Assembly: GCF_001421435.1 (NCBI RefSeq)
Contig: NZ_LMKA01000056.1
Location: forward strand, 1-51,686
Source of the DNA: Chryseobacterium sp. Leaf201
GTDB taxonomy: Bacteria; Bacteroidota; Bacteroidia; Flavobacteriales; Weeksellaceae
DNA: 51,686 bases
Reading direction: 5' to 3'
The notes under the pieces were generated by a model. The model made no database searches. It worked only from the letters and a program-made list of their open reading frames with translations, and had not been told where the DNA came from. Positions 8,579 to 18,663 of the stretch are shown here, piece after piece. Made by a program: the position numbers and the translations under genes. The number at the start of each line of letters is the position of its first letter. Positions within the stretch are counted from its first letter, which is position 1.

Positions 8579-11500
8579 TTAACGTTTAGACATTCTTAAA
8601 TAATATTCAGTTACATTTTTCCAATGTTTATAGCCTTCTTGCTCCATCGTGCCTGTCCAACTAGCAGCTTCCATATATGCAGATAATTCATCTAATTGGT
8701 TATTAATATAATTATTTCCCTGATAAATACCCATTTTAAAATTAGAAAAATGTTTTCTTTCATGTATGACAACTGAGGCGGCCCAAAAATTATCATTTAT
8801 TCCATCTATTAGACGTGGTGATAATATTATCTTACCATTAACAGGATTTGTAACCCCCCAAGCTTGGTCTTGTAAATTTCCATTAATCGATAATTCTAAA
8901 TACTTCGTGGTAGGATTAACAGTATAATTTAGATATCCTTTATTGAAATCCGCAACAGTTACAGCATCGCCAACTTTTATCCAATCTCCAAATGAAGAAA
9001 ATAAAGATATTATCTTATTCATGCTTATCAAAGTGGCAGGATCATAAGGCATTATGCCGTTTGCGACCAAAAACCCAGCCAGTATATTTTTGCCAATTTT
9101 TGTAGACGTTCCTGTATTATATGTTTGATTTAATCTGCCTCTGGCATAATCAATTCCGTCAGTAGAAGTTACAGTATTATTGAATACATCCGCAGTATAA
9201 GATATACCACTAACCGCTCCACTGAGGAAATTAGAACCATTAAACGCTGAATTTAATCCGCCTGAAACTGCACTGGACAGTATATTCTTAATCGCTCCCG
9301 GGTTACTCGTTATATTTCCTAAAGCTCCGGAAATACTGGCTCCGCCAATAGCTCCGCCTAAAACTGCGCTCCAGCTGTTCCCCCAGTCCCATTTGCCAGG
9401 ATTCCAGTTCCCATTATTGGCCTGTACTCCGTTAAGATATCCCCCAACCAAAGCACCGACTACCATCCACCAGAATTCTCCATTAGGGTCACTGTACATC
9501 ATCGGGTTATTCATCACATACCCGTATTTGTTATAATTCTGGGTATTGGTAGGATCCTGTATATTTTCATCCGCATTCAGAAACCTTCTGAGCAGCGGAT
9601 CATACAATCTTCCGTTCATATGGATGATACCTACCTGTGTAAAATGCTCATGGCTGGTATATCCCCGATCAATAAGCGTTCCGGTTACAGCTATGATAGC
9701 CTTATCGGTAATTACTAGGCTGTTTCCTATTTTCAGGTGTGTAAAGTTCCCCCATGCATCATAATGCCTTCCTTCCAGCTTATTTCCTGCTTCATCCGTA
9801 ATGGCCAGTATGCTTCCCAGGTAATCTTTATGCAGATATTTGTAAGATCCCGTAGCCTCGCCATAGTCTTTCAAATATACAATATTGGATTCATAAGGCG
9901 TACCTACAATATATAAAATATGCTTTTCCTGATTCGTGGCTCTATTCCTTACTATTTCAAAACTGTTATCCTCATTATAGAATTTTGTTACCGTATCTTC
10001 CCAAACCGGTGCATTCGGATCCCAAATACCGGTTGAGCTCATGGTTGAAAACTCACTGCTGCCACCGCCTCCACCTGCGGTTTCCTTTAATTTGGTGATA
10101 TCCACCCGCTGCCTCATGCTTCCAAGGCCATAATCAAAATGAACACGGTTTTTCTCACCACTGATTAGTACCGGGTCATTGTTCTCATTATAGGTAACAG
10201 TCTGGATCAGATCATCATTATAATTCTGAACTCCGGCAGCACTTAAGGTCATCCCCGTAGGCTGGTAGATCTTAGCCGTGTTTTCAAACTTTATTGTACC
10301 GACCTGGTCATTCTGGATGATCCTGCCTTTTATATCATAAACGTTACGGGAAGCTGGCTCAAGTCCTATTACAGGACCTGTTACAGGATCCGTCCAGTTG
10401 ATAAGGCGGTTATTGTTGTCATAGAAAAACTTTTCCTCAATACTGAAATCACCTTCCGTCTTCCTGTTTTTCAGCTCATTTCTTAATGCGTCAAAGGTAT
10501 AGGTCAGCTTCATGATATTCGGCTTTACAGCAGACGAATGGTTTACAGCTTTTAGAAAGCCATTGTTATCATAACTGTTGGTGATATCCGCAGCACCAAG
10601 CTTAGCCCTTAACACCATCCCTTTCGCATCAGTTTCTTTCAGTTCCCACAGGATCTTCCCGGAAACCTTATCTTTTATCTGGTACAGCTCGCCATTCCAT
10701 GGGCTATATATATTCTCTACTGCAGCCTTGGTTGTAATTCCTGAAGAGTTCAGTTCTTTTTCATAAGATGCCACTCTTCCCTTATTATCATAAATGATCG
10801 CCTTTTCAGCGTATGTTTTGCCATTACTGTTTTCTGTAGAAGATAATAACCTGCCATAGGTATCATAGGCATAGCTAAAGCTGAATGTCTGGCCCGATAT
10901 GGTACCGGATTTCGATGCTAGGAGCTTCTTATTATTGTACGTGAAGGAAATCGTTTTATTGGTAGCCTGCCCGCCATCAACTGTAGAGATTTCACGCTGT
11001 GAGACAAGCTGGCCTATTTCATTGTAGGTATACTCCTTAGTTCCTTTCGGACTGATGGTTTTCTTTGCCCTGCCAAACCCGTCATATTCATATTGATATG
11101 TTCCATTGGACGGATCCGTGAACTCGGATTTCCTTCCCCAGGAATCATACTTCGTAGTAACTGTATTTTCCGCATAGGTAGCCTGAATCTGCTGGCCGGC
11201 AGCGTTGTAAGAAAACTGAACCGATCCTCCCGGGTCGGTTGTGGAAACCATGTTTCCCAGTGCATCTGCTGTTTTGGTAGTTATCCTTTCATAACCGGTA
11301 GTTTCCCTGGTTGTTGTAATAAATCCTGCAACACCGGTCTCCGTCTCTTTTCCGGTAAAAGCTAATGCTTTTATCTTAGCGGGATATACAGAATCATCAT
11401 AGGCAATCGTATTCCATTTAGTTGCACTCTGCCCTTCAAAGTAAGGTTCGGATTCTTTGATTTTTCTTCCTAAAATATCATACTGCGTTTCTATGCATAT

Positions 11501-14500
11501 AAACTGTCCTTGGCCAAATGCCTTGGTCGAAACTTTGTATTTCTGCCCCAGTTTATTCGTATAGGTCTTTACCACATTGCCATCGGGTTGATTCTCTGTC
11601 ACCAACGCATTATAGTTGGTATCTCTGTCATAGGTATATGTCGTGGTACCTTCCAGGTTGGATTCTGAAGATATCAGCTTGCCCCAGGCATCATAAATGT
11701 TGGTAACTGTCACACCTAACGGATTGCTCTGTGTCAGGATTTGTCCGGAATCGGAATACTGAATCTGGGTCTCCAGTCCTGCATTATCCTTTTTAGTAAT
11801 AATAAATCTTCCTTTAGGATCGTACAGGGATTCTGTGGTTTCAGTATTTGAATCAATACTGTTGGCTGTCACTTTTTTGACTGCATTACCAAAATCACCA
11901 TATGTAAAGGTATCTAAAATATAACCTGTATTATCCTGATTCCATCTTTTCACTGTTTTGATACAGTTATTTTCATAAGTAAATTCTTCCTTCTCCGATT
12001 TGGAATCCCCATAAGCCTGGGTTACTTTAGTAGTAGATTTTAACCTGCCAATATAGTAATCTGCTCCCGCTCCGGATGGATTATGGTCATAAATATAATT
12101 TGATGTTGTCACTGCATAGGAGGTATTGATCTTGGCAATGGTCTGGGCAGGCAGGTAATAGTCGCCGTAAGTAAATGTGCTCTCCGCCACAGAGCCCGTC
12201 AAGAAATCCTTTGCCTTTGTGGTTTCCGGTAAAATAACGGTAACCACTTTCGGCTTATCGGTATCCGCTATTGGACCGGTTATCTCCTGATCCGATAATA
12301 ATTTTTTAATGCTGTATGCAGTCGATTTGAAGCTCAACAGCTCATTATTACCAATCGAAAGGTCTGCCGGGAATATTTTAGATTCATTATTAGTTCTGAT
12401 GGACCATTCTTTTACGGGAACTCCTTCATTTACCGGATCGATCTCTACCCCGGACCATATCTTAGTATTCTCAAGCCCGTCTGCATACCAGGATGAGCGG
12501 GCCTGCTGACGGAATCCGATCATGCCTTTCCCGAGTATATGAGATGTCAATCCCCTGTACCTGAAATCCTGTATTAATTTTTTGCCGGACATTGTACTTT
12601 GCTGCAGTTGGGCAACAACATACATTCCCGTTGACTGGCTGATCTCAACATAGGGATAATTTTCTGTTTTAATGGCATCATAAAACCCTGGATTCGTAGT
12701 CTTATCCAATCGTTGATAAGTAATTTCAGTAGTTTTCCCGCCTTCAGATATACGTGTAATACGGCCGACCCTTGAAATGTCTCTATACTGACTTAGACGT
12801 ATATGCTGGGCATCCCCGAAGAGATGATTAAAAGAAACGATTGAACTCACCATCAGTGCCATGACACCTTTATACTGATATGCAGATGTTAGCATTAAAT
12901 CATCCGGTTTTACAGCTAATTCCGCACTGATCGTATTTTCGTTAACGGTCACATCCGGTAAATAACCTCCAAATTCCGTAAGGCGGTAAAGCCCTGATGT
13001 TGTAGAAAAAACATCGGTATTGATAAAGAATTTTTTTGCATATTTTACCGCATTCTCACTTGATTCTTCCATCTTCATTATATAATCTTTCTGCACTTCT
13101 ACTGCAACGAGTTCAGCTTTTCCATCATTATTATAGTCGAAGGCTACAAAACGTCTGGGATTATAAATTGTAATGTTTCGGCCGTCACCCGAATGATTTA
13201 TTGACCGATTAGGATAAGGGGCAACAAATTTTTTAGTATCAAAAGTAAAGCCTGTGCCTGTAGAAGTATAAACAGTCCACATATCGGAAGTACTCGATAC
13301 CGGCATCATAATATCACTTAATCCGTCTCCGTTGAAATCCCCACTGTAGCTGTTGTTCCAGTCTCCGTTCAAAGCAGTGTTTGCAAAGCCGAAAAACGAT
13401 GTTAAAGGTTCATATTTACCCTGCGTAGTTTTCTGTACGGTTATAAGTAAAGGACGTTTATTTTCATCGATCCTGAGGAAATCAGATAACCCGTCACCAT
13501 TGAAATCCCCGTTTCTGTAAGAAGCGTAATTATTGTCATTAAATTCAAAAGGATAGAACCAGCTGTTGTTCTGCAGATTCTCATCAAGGTCGATCGCGAT
13601 AAATTTCTTAAAATCATTGCACTGTGTTCCGGGAGTGATATTTTCTGACTGGGTAGTCGGATTACCGGGACCACCGGATCCTTGGGTACAGTACCTGAAG
13701 TTAAGCCGCAGGAGCAGCTCATTCAACCCGTCACCATTGAAATCATGAGTTTCCAGCCCTAAAATCGTAAATGTTTTATTACCAAAAGGTTCGAAATCCT
13801 CAAATTCATCGGTAGCTTCACCTTGATTATATTTTTCGATATCCGGGATGGTCTTTACATAATCTAAAGTCAGGCTGTTGCCGGTTGAAATACTGTAAAA
13901 CGAAAGCTGCAGGTCCTTCTTGGAGGTGGATGTATTGTTGATTTTCTTGAATCCGACAATGCCCTGCCGGTTGTAGATCAGGTTGGCCTTTTTAAAGTTA
14001 ACCGGAATGAAATCCTTTAGTTCCTGCAATGTACTGTTTATAAATGTGGGCTTATTACCCAACTTGGTAAAATAGTCAGGCCTGTAAAAATTCGTATACA
14101 GATACAACCCTGGCGTTGGTACATTGGGCATTGTGACAGAATGGTACCGCAATAGGTCAAGATTGCCGTCTCCGTCAAAATCTCCTACGACATCGGTATC
14201 TTTATTTGGTTTTAGTGTCGCGCTTTTATTACCTCCGATATCATAGATATTAGGAAGCTCACTATTATATCCGGAAATATCAAATGCAAATTCAATAGGA
14301 TTAGACTCCTGGTTTTGGCTGTTCAGAACGGATATTTTCTCAAGGTGCTTGTATAAACTTTGAGAGCCATCCTCTACATGGGAGAGCACATATTTTTTAT
14401 ACTGGGCTCCATTTGAAGAGACCAATATCTTATTTAAGTATCTTGTCTGTGTCAAAGACGAACCGTTTATATACGCTTCTTCAGGAATTTGCCTCTCACT

Positions 14501-15223
14501 ATATATAAATTCAATCTTATTGAAATGGGACTTGTTCAGTATTTCATTTCCTCCCCACTCTATTTTGCTGATTATAGACGTGTTAAATAAAAAACTATAT
14601 GTATAAGAAATATAATTACCGTTTTGATCCTTTAATTTGACAAGATTATAGTCAATAGATGTCTTGGCTGCATTGTAACCCGGTGCAGTTGCGCCATACC
14701 ATGCCTGGGAGCCATCAGGATAGCTCACTTCCCAGTATTCAGGGCCTGATGCGCCGGATATTCCCGCAGCCGGGCCAACCGATTTTATTTTTGTATTGGA
14801 ATAGTTTTCCGTGGCGTATGTTGCCCCGTCCTTTCCATATTCTCCGCTCTTTAGGACAAGTCGTTGTCCGTTAAAGCTATAATAGTCTGAATAATCAAGC
14901 TGAGCACTTTTTTTAATGCCATCTTTGTCCAGAGTTCTCCCTACCCTGGATATGGAACTCATGCCGGATAAGTTCCAATTCAAACCGGCCAACCCATTTT
15001 GTCCTCCGCTGGTATAAATAAGGCTGATATTGGGTGTAAGATCCTTTACTCCCGGTGGCGTATCGATATTCAGGGTATACTGCAGCTGCCCTGCTTTGGT
15101 GATTTCAATATTACCTTTTGCATCATGGAACTTTGGTGGCGTGGATGTCTGTGAGAATGAAGCAATGAAAAGATGCAGAAAGAAAAAAGAGTAGACCTGA
15201 ATTTTCCTGTTAATGATTTTCAT
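8579..15223 (-). CDS. SpvB/FG-GAP/YD-repeat (Rhs) protein with zincin-like C-terminal toxin domain
   Basis: The 2214-residue protein has a signal peptide (about 1-25), then an SpvB-like N-terminal domain (GNIEITKAGQLQYTLNIDTP, GLAGLNWNLSGMSSISRVGR). A region with FG-GAP/VCBS calcium-type repeats follows (DVVGDFDGDGNLDLL, DFNGDGLNELLL, DFNGDGLSDFLRID, DFNGDGLSDIMMP). About 20 YD repeats come next, and then an Rhs core end (HMNGRLYDPLLRRFLNADEN, YNKYGYVMNNPMMYSDPNGE). This is the TcB/TcC cocoon architecture. After the core the sequence is variable and ends with VVIHERKHF at 2154-2158 (HExxH) and DELSAYMEA about 20 residues later. That is a zinc-metallopeptidase pattern in which Glu2179 or Glu2185 would be the third ligand. 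It is co-transcribed with a small T9SS protein upstream and a lipoprotein downstream. The toxin role is inferred from architecture. Confidence 0.85.
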   Translation of the reverse strand: MKIINRKIQVYSFFFLHLFIASFSQTSTPPKFHDAKGNIEITKAGQLQYTLNIDTPPGVKDLTPNISLIYTSGGQNGLAGLNWNLSGMSSISRVGRTLDKDGIKKSAQLDYSDYYSFNGQRLVLKSGEYGKDGATYATENYSNTKIKSVGPAAGISGASGPEYWEVSYPDGSQAWYGATAPGYNAAKTSIDYNLVKLKDQNGNYISYTYSFLFNTSIISKIEWGGNEILNKSHFNKIEFIYSERQIPEEAYINGSSLTQTRYLNKILVSSNGAQYKKYVLSHVEDGSQSLYKHLEKISVLNSQNQESNPIEFAFDISGYNSELPNIYDIGGNKSATLKPNKDTDVVGDFDGDGNLDLLRYHSVTMPNVPTPGLYLYTNFYRPDYFTKLGNKPTFINSTLQELKDFIPVNFKKANLIYNRQGIVGFKKINNTSTSKKDLQLSFYSISTGNSLTLDYVKTIPDIEKYNQGEATDEFEDFEPFGNKTFTILGLETHDFNGDGLNELLLRLNFRYCTQGSGGPGNPTTQSENITPGTQCNDFKKFIAIDLDENLQNNSWFYPFEFNDNNYASYRNGDFNGDGLSDFLRIDENKRPLLITVQKTTQGKYEPLTSFFGFANTALNGDWNNSYSGDFNGDGLSDIMMPVSSTSDMWTVYTSTGTGFTFDTKKFVAPYPNRSINHSGDGRNITIYNPRRFVAFDYNNDGKAELVAVEVQKDYIMKMEESSENAVKYAKKFFINTDVFSTTSGLYRLTEFGGYLPDVTVNENTISAELAVKPDDLMLTSAYQYKGVMALMVSSIVSFNHLFGDAQHIRLSQYRDISRVGRITRISEGGKTTEITYQRLDKTTNPGFYDAIKTENYPYVEISQSTGMYVVAQLQQSTMSGKKLIQDFRYRGLTSHILGKGMIGFRQQARSSWYADGLENTKIWSGVEIDPVNEGVPVKEWSIRTNNESKIFPADLSIGNNELLSFKSTAYSIKKLLSDQEITGPIADTDKPKVVTVILPETTKAKDFLTGSVAESTFTYGDYYLPAQTIAKINTSYAVTTSNYIYDHNPSGAGADYYIGRLKSTTKVTQAYGDSKSEKEEFTYENNCIKTVKRWNQDNTGYILDTFTYGDFGNAVKKVTANSIDSNTETTESLYDPKGRFIITKKDNAGLETQIQYSDSGQILTQSNPLGVTVTNIYDAWGKLISSESNLEGTTTYTYDRDTNYNALVTENQPDGNVVKTYTNKLGQKYKVSTKAFGQGQFICIETQYDILGRKIKESEPYFEGQSATKWNTIAYDDSVYPAKIKALAFTGKETETGVAGFITTTRETTGYERITTKTADALGNMVSTTDPGGSVQFSYNAAGQQIQATYAENTVTTKYDSWGRKSEFTDPSNGTYQYEYDGFGRAKKTISPKGTKEYTYNEIGQLVSQREISTVDGGQATNKTISFTYNNKKLLASKSGTISGQTFSFSYAYDTYGRLLSSTENSNGKTYAEKAIIYDNKGRVASYEKELNSSGITTKAAVENIYSPWNGELYQIKDKVSGKILWELKETDAKGMVLRAKLGAADITNSYDNNGFLKAVNHSSAVKPNIMKLTYTFDALRNELKNRKTEGDFSIEEKFFYDNNNRLINWTDPVTGPVIGLEPASRNVYDIKGRIIQNDQVGTIKFENTAKIYQPTGMTLSAAGVQNYNDDLIQTVTYNENNDPVLISGEKNRVHFDYGLGSMRQRVDITKLKETAGGGGGSSEFSTMSSTGIWDPNAPVWEDTVTKFYNEDNSFEIVRNRATNQEKHILYIVGTPYESNIVYLKDYGEATGSYKYLHKDYLGSILAITDEAGNKLEGRHYDAWGNFTHLKIGNSLVITDKAIIAVTGTLIDRGYTSHEHFTQVGIIHMNGRLYDPLLRRFLNADENIQDPTNTQNYNKYGYVMNNPMMYSDPNGEFWWMVVGALVGGYLNGVQANNGNWNPGKWDWGNSWSAVLGGAIGGASISGALGNITSNPGAIKNILSSAVSGGLNSAFNGSNFLSGAVSGISYTADVFNNTVTSTDGIDYARGRLNQTYNTGTSTKIGKNILAGFLVANGIMPYDPATLISMNKIISLFSSFGDWIKVGDAVTVADFNKGYLNYTVNPTTKYLELSINGNLQDQAWGVTNPVNGKIILSPRLIDGINDNFWAASVVIHERKHFSNFKMGIYQGNNYINNQLDELSAYMEAASWTGTMEQEGYKHWKNVTEYYLRMSKR

Positions 15224-15229
15224 ACGGTT

Positions 15230-15697
15230 TTACCTTTTGGTTATGTTTTTACTGAAAATACGGCCGTCTTTAAGGGTAAAGCGGATTACATAAACACCCC
15301 AGGCATAGCCGGTCATATTGATCTGTAGTTTCCTGTTCAGGCCGGGGATATTCTGCTGCTGGAATTTCCAGTGGACCGTACTGTGCTGGTACAGGGCGAC
15401 TGATTCAATAAGGCTGTCTGCCTCTTCGGTCCAGTCGATCGTTAAGAAATCATTTACAGGGACAGGATACAGGCGGAGCTGCTTCCAGAATGTTTTTTCA
15501 TCCATGGTCTGTATGTGCTGCGGAGTTGCAGTTTTGTTGTTATCCTTTGAAGCCGTTTGTGATGATGGCCTGGCCGATACATCGGGACCACGATAGCGCT
15601 GATTGCCGGCTTCGTCATACTTGAAGTAGACCTCGGTTTGGGAAAAACCGAAAAACCCGATCATTAATGATGCAAGGGTAAATGTCCTTTTTTTCAT
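15230..15697 (-). CDS. Small secreted protein with T9SS sorting-like C-terminus
   Basis: The 155-residue protein has a signal peptide (MKKRTFTLASLMIGFFGFSQ) and then a short YD-like motif, VYFKYDEAGNQRYRG, echoing the neighbouring Rhs protein. The C-terminal 75 residues resemble a Por secretion tail (LRLYPVPVNDFLTIDW, NMTGYAWGVYVIRFTLKDGR). It ends 6 bases before the Rhs gene start and is the first gene of that operon. It may help secretion or surface display of the big Rhs protein. This pairing is inference from position and the shared motif. Confidence 0.75.
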   Translation of the reverse strand: MKKRTFTLASLMIGFFGFSQTEVYFKYDEAGNQRYRGPDVSARPSSQTASKDNNKTATPQHIQTMDEKTFWKQLRLYPVPVNDFLTIDWTEEADSLIESVALYQHSTVHWKFQQQNIPGLNRKLQINMTGYAWGVYVIRFTLKDGRIFSKNITKR

Positions 15698-15848
15698 GAA
15701 TACTATTTTAAGTTTAAATTGATATTAGTTTTTAAATTTTTTATCCTATTATAATACCTTACGGTACTTTCACAGGAAAGAAGATTATTAATGAATAGTA
15801 TCAACTACTCAATTTTCAAACCTGTTTAGGCTTAATGCTTTAAAATTA

Positions 15849-15965
15849 CAAATTTATATAAGATAGAAACAATCATGTGTAAATTAATACGACCAATTAC
15901 ATTAATTTTATTGTTTTATTATCTTAATACAAATATATTCCGGCAGTGCGACAAAACTTGTCGCA
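15849..15965 (-). promoter_or_regulatory. Rhs operon upstream region: -7-like box and 19-bp palindrome
   Basis: In the 570-base gap 15698-16266 no gene is seen. On the minus strand TAAATTTG (15849-15856) is a possible -7 element for the Rhs operon. At 15947-15965 TGCGACAAAACTTGTCGCA is a perfect inverted repeat (8-bp arms, 3-base centre), placed about 90 bases upstream of that box. A close relative of the palindrome lies at 35766-35783 in front of another minus-strand gene, which suggests a shared binding protein. The promoter for the plus-strand hydrolase was not identified with confidence. Confidence 0.45.
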
Positions 15966-16266
15966 TTAAATTTATTTTATATGTAAAAGTTCTTCCCAAT
16001 ACATGATTTGAAAAAATCCCGATATATCACCGTTTATCAATACAAAAATCTCTGCAAATATTATATATTTTTTACAACTTTATGCTAAAATAAACACATT
16101 GAAAAGGCTGCGTTCAGGTATGGTTTTTGTTTGTAAAATATGTATAGTCATTCAGTTACTTATCTGAATTGTGGTATAAGCACTTCTTTTTGTGTATACA
16201 GCACCCCTGAATGCATACTACCTTTATTAAGAGATAAAATGATACAAACCATAAAAAATATTTAAT

Positions 16267-17097
16267 ATGAAGCAGAGTGATGACAACAGAATAATTCCGA
16301 TGACGTCGTTTTCCAGCGGAAACGGTAAATCGGTAACAGATGATGTATATTATTATACCAATCAGATCGTGAATGTGGTAATGCTGGGGAAACCCGGTGA
16401 AGATTGGTTTTTAATAGACTGCGGAATGCCGGGATGCGGGGAGGAGATTATCGCCGCTGCTGAAGATCGGTATGGCAAAGACAGGCCGCCGGTAGCAATA
16501 TTCCTGAGCCATGGCCATTTTGACCATGTCGGTGGAATTGTAACAATTTTGGAAAAATGGGATGTACCTGTATATGCCCATCCTCTGGAAATTCCTTTCA
16601 TTACCGGGAAACAGGAATATCCTGAACCTGACACTTCTGTTGAAGGCGGCTTACTGGCCAAGCTGTCTTTCATTTATCCGCACAAACCCATAGATATTTC
16701 CGGACGTGTATCTGATTATCCTGAGCATGGTGAATTACCGGGCCTCAGCGAATGGCACTGGATCCATGCGCCCGGCCATTCTCCCGGCCAGGTGGTCTTC
16801 TTTCGTGAGAAAGACCATATCCTGATCTCAGCCGATGCTTTTATAACGGTAAAACAGGATTCATTCTACAAAGTACTGGTTCAGAAACGTGAAGTACAGG
16901 GCCCTCCCCGATACTTAACTACAGACTGGGCGGCAGCCAGGGATACCGTAGCCAGGCTAAGAAATTTATCCCCATCCATTGTGATTTCAGGACACGGGCA
17001 ATATATGGAAGGTGAGGAACTGAGACTTGGCCTAAATAAGCTTGCTGATGATTTCGACACACTGGCCGTACCTTCATACGGACGGTTTGTAAAGTAG
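16267..17097 (+). CDS. MBL-fold metallo-hydrolase
   Basis: The 276-residue protein has the metallo-beta-lactamase signature LSHGHFDHVGG (HxHxDH), HAPGHSPGQVVFF for the next metal-binding His, DAFI for the bridging Asp, and ISGHGQYMEG for the last His. All ligands of a di-metal site are therefore present. There is no signal peptide, so it is probably cytoplasmic. The family covers lactonases, glyoxalase-II-like enzymes and others, and the substrate cannot be told from sequence. It stands alone between two non-coding stretches. Confidence 0.9.
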   Translation: MKQSDDNRIIPMTSFSSGNGKSVTDDVYYYTNQIVNVVMLGKPGEDWFLIDCGMPGCGEEIIAAAEDRYGKDRPPVAIFLSHGHFDHVGGIVTILEKWDVPVYAHPLEIPFITGKQEYPEPDTSVEGGLLAKLSFIYPHKPIDISGRVSDYPEHGELPGLSEWHWIHAPGHSPGQVVFFREKDHILISADAFITVKQDSFYKVLVQKREVQGPPRYLTTDWAAARDTVARLRNLSPSIVISGHGQYMEGEELRLGLNKLADDFDTLAVPSYGRFVK

Positions 17098-17387
17098 GAA
17101 CAGATTCCGGCAATATATACTATTGATTTGTAAAACCTTATGGAAATTTTAAATGTATTATGACATTCTTGAATATCTGTTTTTACTCATATTCCGGCAA
17201 TAATAGCAATAACTAACCTTTCAAAAAGTCGATCTCCAAATACCTATTTATTCAATACTCAATGGTGTTTTCCTCATACATTATTAGACGGAAGCAGAAG
17301 TTATCCGATAGACAAAAATAGGATCAGAAAATAGAGGTTAAAGAAAATGTGAATAGAAATAAAATTAGTCATTCCGGAGTACCCTTT

Positions 17388-17843
17388 CTAAAAATCCCAC
17401 AATGTCTTGGTTGACGGAGAGTTGCATAAATTATTTAACGAAAGAGAGAGTAACGAAATCTCAAAGCAAATTGCTGAAGTTGGGCGCAGGACGGAAGTGT
17501 CAGGAAGTAAAATGCATACAGCCCTGGCTGCAAGCGCTTCGAAGATTTCAACAATGACTGAAACTTTATTGCAACAGACCGCATGGGTTTTGTCCGTTAC
17601 CGGGATGATCCTGATAAGCCAACAGATCATCTTTTCGGTCTGCGGGGCCACTGTTGTACTCTTCAGCGGCTGGACAGATTCGGTCACCCATCTCGACTTC
17701 ACTGGCCGGAGCAGCGGCTTCCCAGCAGCCAAGCGGCGCTTGGGCATGCTCCGGATGAAATCCTGTCCGCACTGTTTGGCGCCCGCTGTCATTCCTGCTT
17801 TTTCTGAGGATCTGCCTAGGATGCCTGTTGTGATATTTGCCAT
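17388..17843 (-). pseudogene. DUF6266-like gene relic
   Basis: The minus-strand ORF opens MANITTGILGRSSEKAGMTA and continues GAKQCGQDFIRSMPKRRL. This matches the DUF6266 N-terminus, usually GILGGxSGKVGxVVGxxxxGxDxIRSxP. After about 80 residues the sequence stops resembling the family (normally over 200 residues). Open frames on several strands and a locally higher GC content (17600-17830) suggest frameshifting and decay. DUF6266 proteins are of unknown function and often occur in multiple copies in flavobacteria. The 290 bases before 17388 hold nothing I can support. Confidence 0.5.
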
Positions 17844-17971
17844 GGGGTTGCTTTTTGGGGTTAACGGAACGAAGGTATATCTGGATTTTCAATTTTCAAT
17901 GGCCTGAATAAATTCTGGCGGCTTGTGTCCGGTTTTGGCAGGTTTTGGCAGCCTATGACCGGTACCCTCCG

Positions 17972-18072
17972 GTATTTCTTCGGGTCTTGTTCGAGTCTTC
18001 TTCGGGTCCGCTTCGGAAAAACGGGTCTTTTTCCGAAGAACTCTCGAACAAGGGTCGAAGAAGACCCGGAAA
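17972..18072. repeat. Nested long hairpin of CTTCGGGTC-type words
   Basis: CTTCGGAAAAA (18011-18021) pairs perfectly with TTTTTCCGAAG (18028-18038). Outside it CTTGTTCGAG (17986-17995) pairs with CTCGAACAAG (18043-18052). Further out CGGGTCTT (17981-17988) can pair with AAGACCCG (18061-18068), in competition with TCTTCTTCG (17996-18004) and CGAAGAAGA (18056-18064). The result is a roughly 90-base structure with alternative foldings. The frames through it are not convincingly coding. Confidence 0.7.
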
Positions 18073-18224
18073 ATCGGGCATTTCCGGCAGGTTATTCCTG
18101 CCGTAAAGCATTAACTTTTATATTTAAGGAATTGTTAATTTTCAGCATGTTTATTTAAAAATTTCGTAAACAGAGAATTCCCTGTTTTCTAATAAGATTC
18201 GGCAGCAACTCTTGCTTTGTAAAT

Positions 18225-18600
18225 GCTTATTTTATTTGTTCTTTTGCCTTGATGCAAAAAAACCAAAAGATCAGGACTTCAAACTTTTACGCTACAAATT
18301 GAGCCTGCGCTGAAAAGTTTAAAATTGACTCCCATTGGTCGTCTGACCACTCCGTCAGGTTTGCGCGGATTGGTTATTGGTTTTTTAATTCAATATTGCA
18401 GCCGCGCTTCGGACATAAAACTTTTGGCTCATTAGTGCTTAGTTTTTTATTGGTTTCGCCGAACCATAAAAGGTTTCTCTGTGGCCCCTCTCTTCAATTT
18501 GCTTAATGCTAAAAGTTTAAGGTCAACGGTGTTTCAGTAACTAAAGTCAATAATTTATAATAGCATTTTTCATAATTTTTGGGGATTTTAATTAAACTTT
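18225..18600. repeat. Degenerate non-coding stretch of repeat-element type
   Basis: This region contains short phrases (TTTTGCCTTGATGCAAAAAA, AACTTTTACGC, GGTTTCGCCGAACCATAAAA) that look to me like the degenerate interspersed sequence often met in Bacteroidota intergenic DNA. That recognition is from memory and unverified. No ORF is convincing. It separates the DUF6266-like relic from the next relic. Confidence 0.3.
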
Positions 18601-18663
18601 TTTTAAACCATGTGCTTTCCCGGGTCGCCAAACTTCAGGGAATAGGCGTTTTATTTTTTTTCC

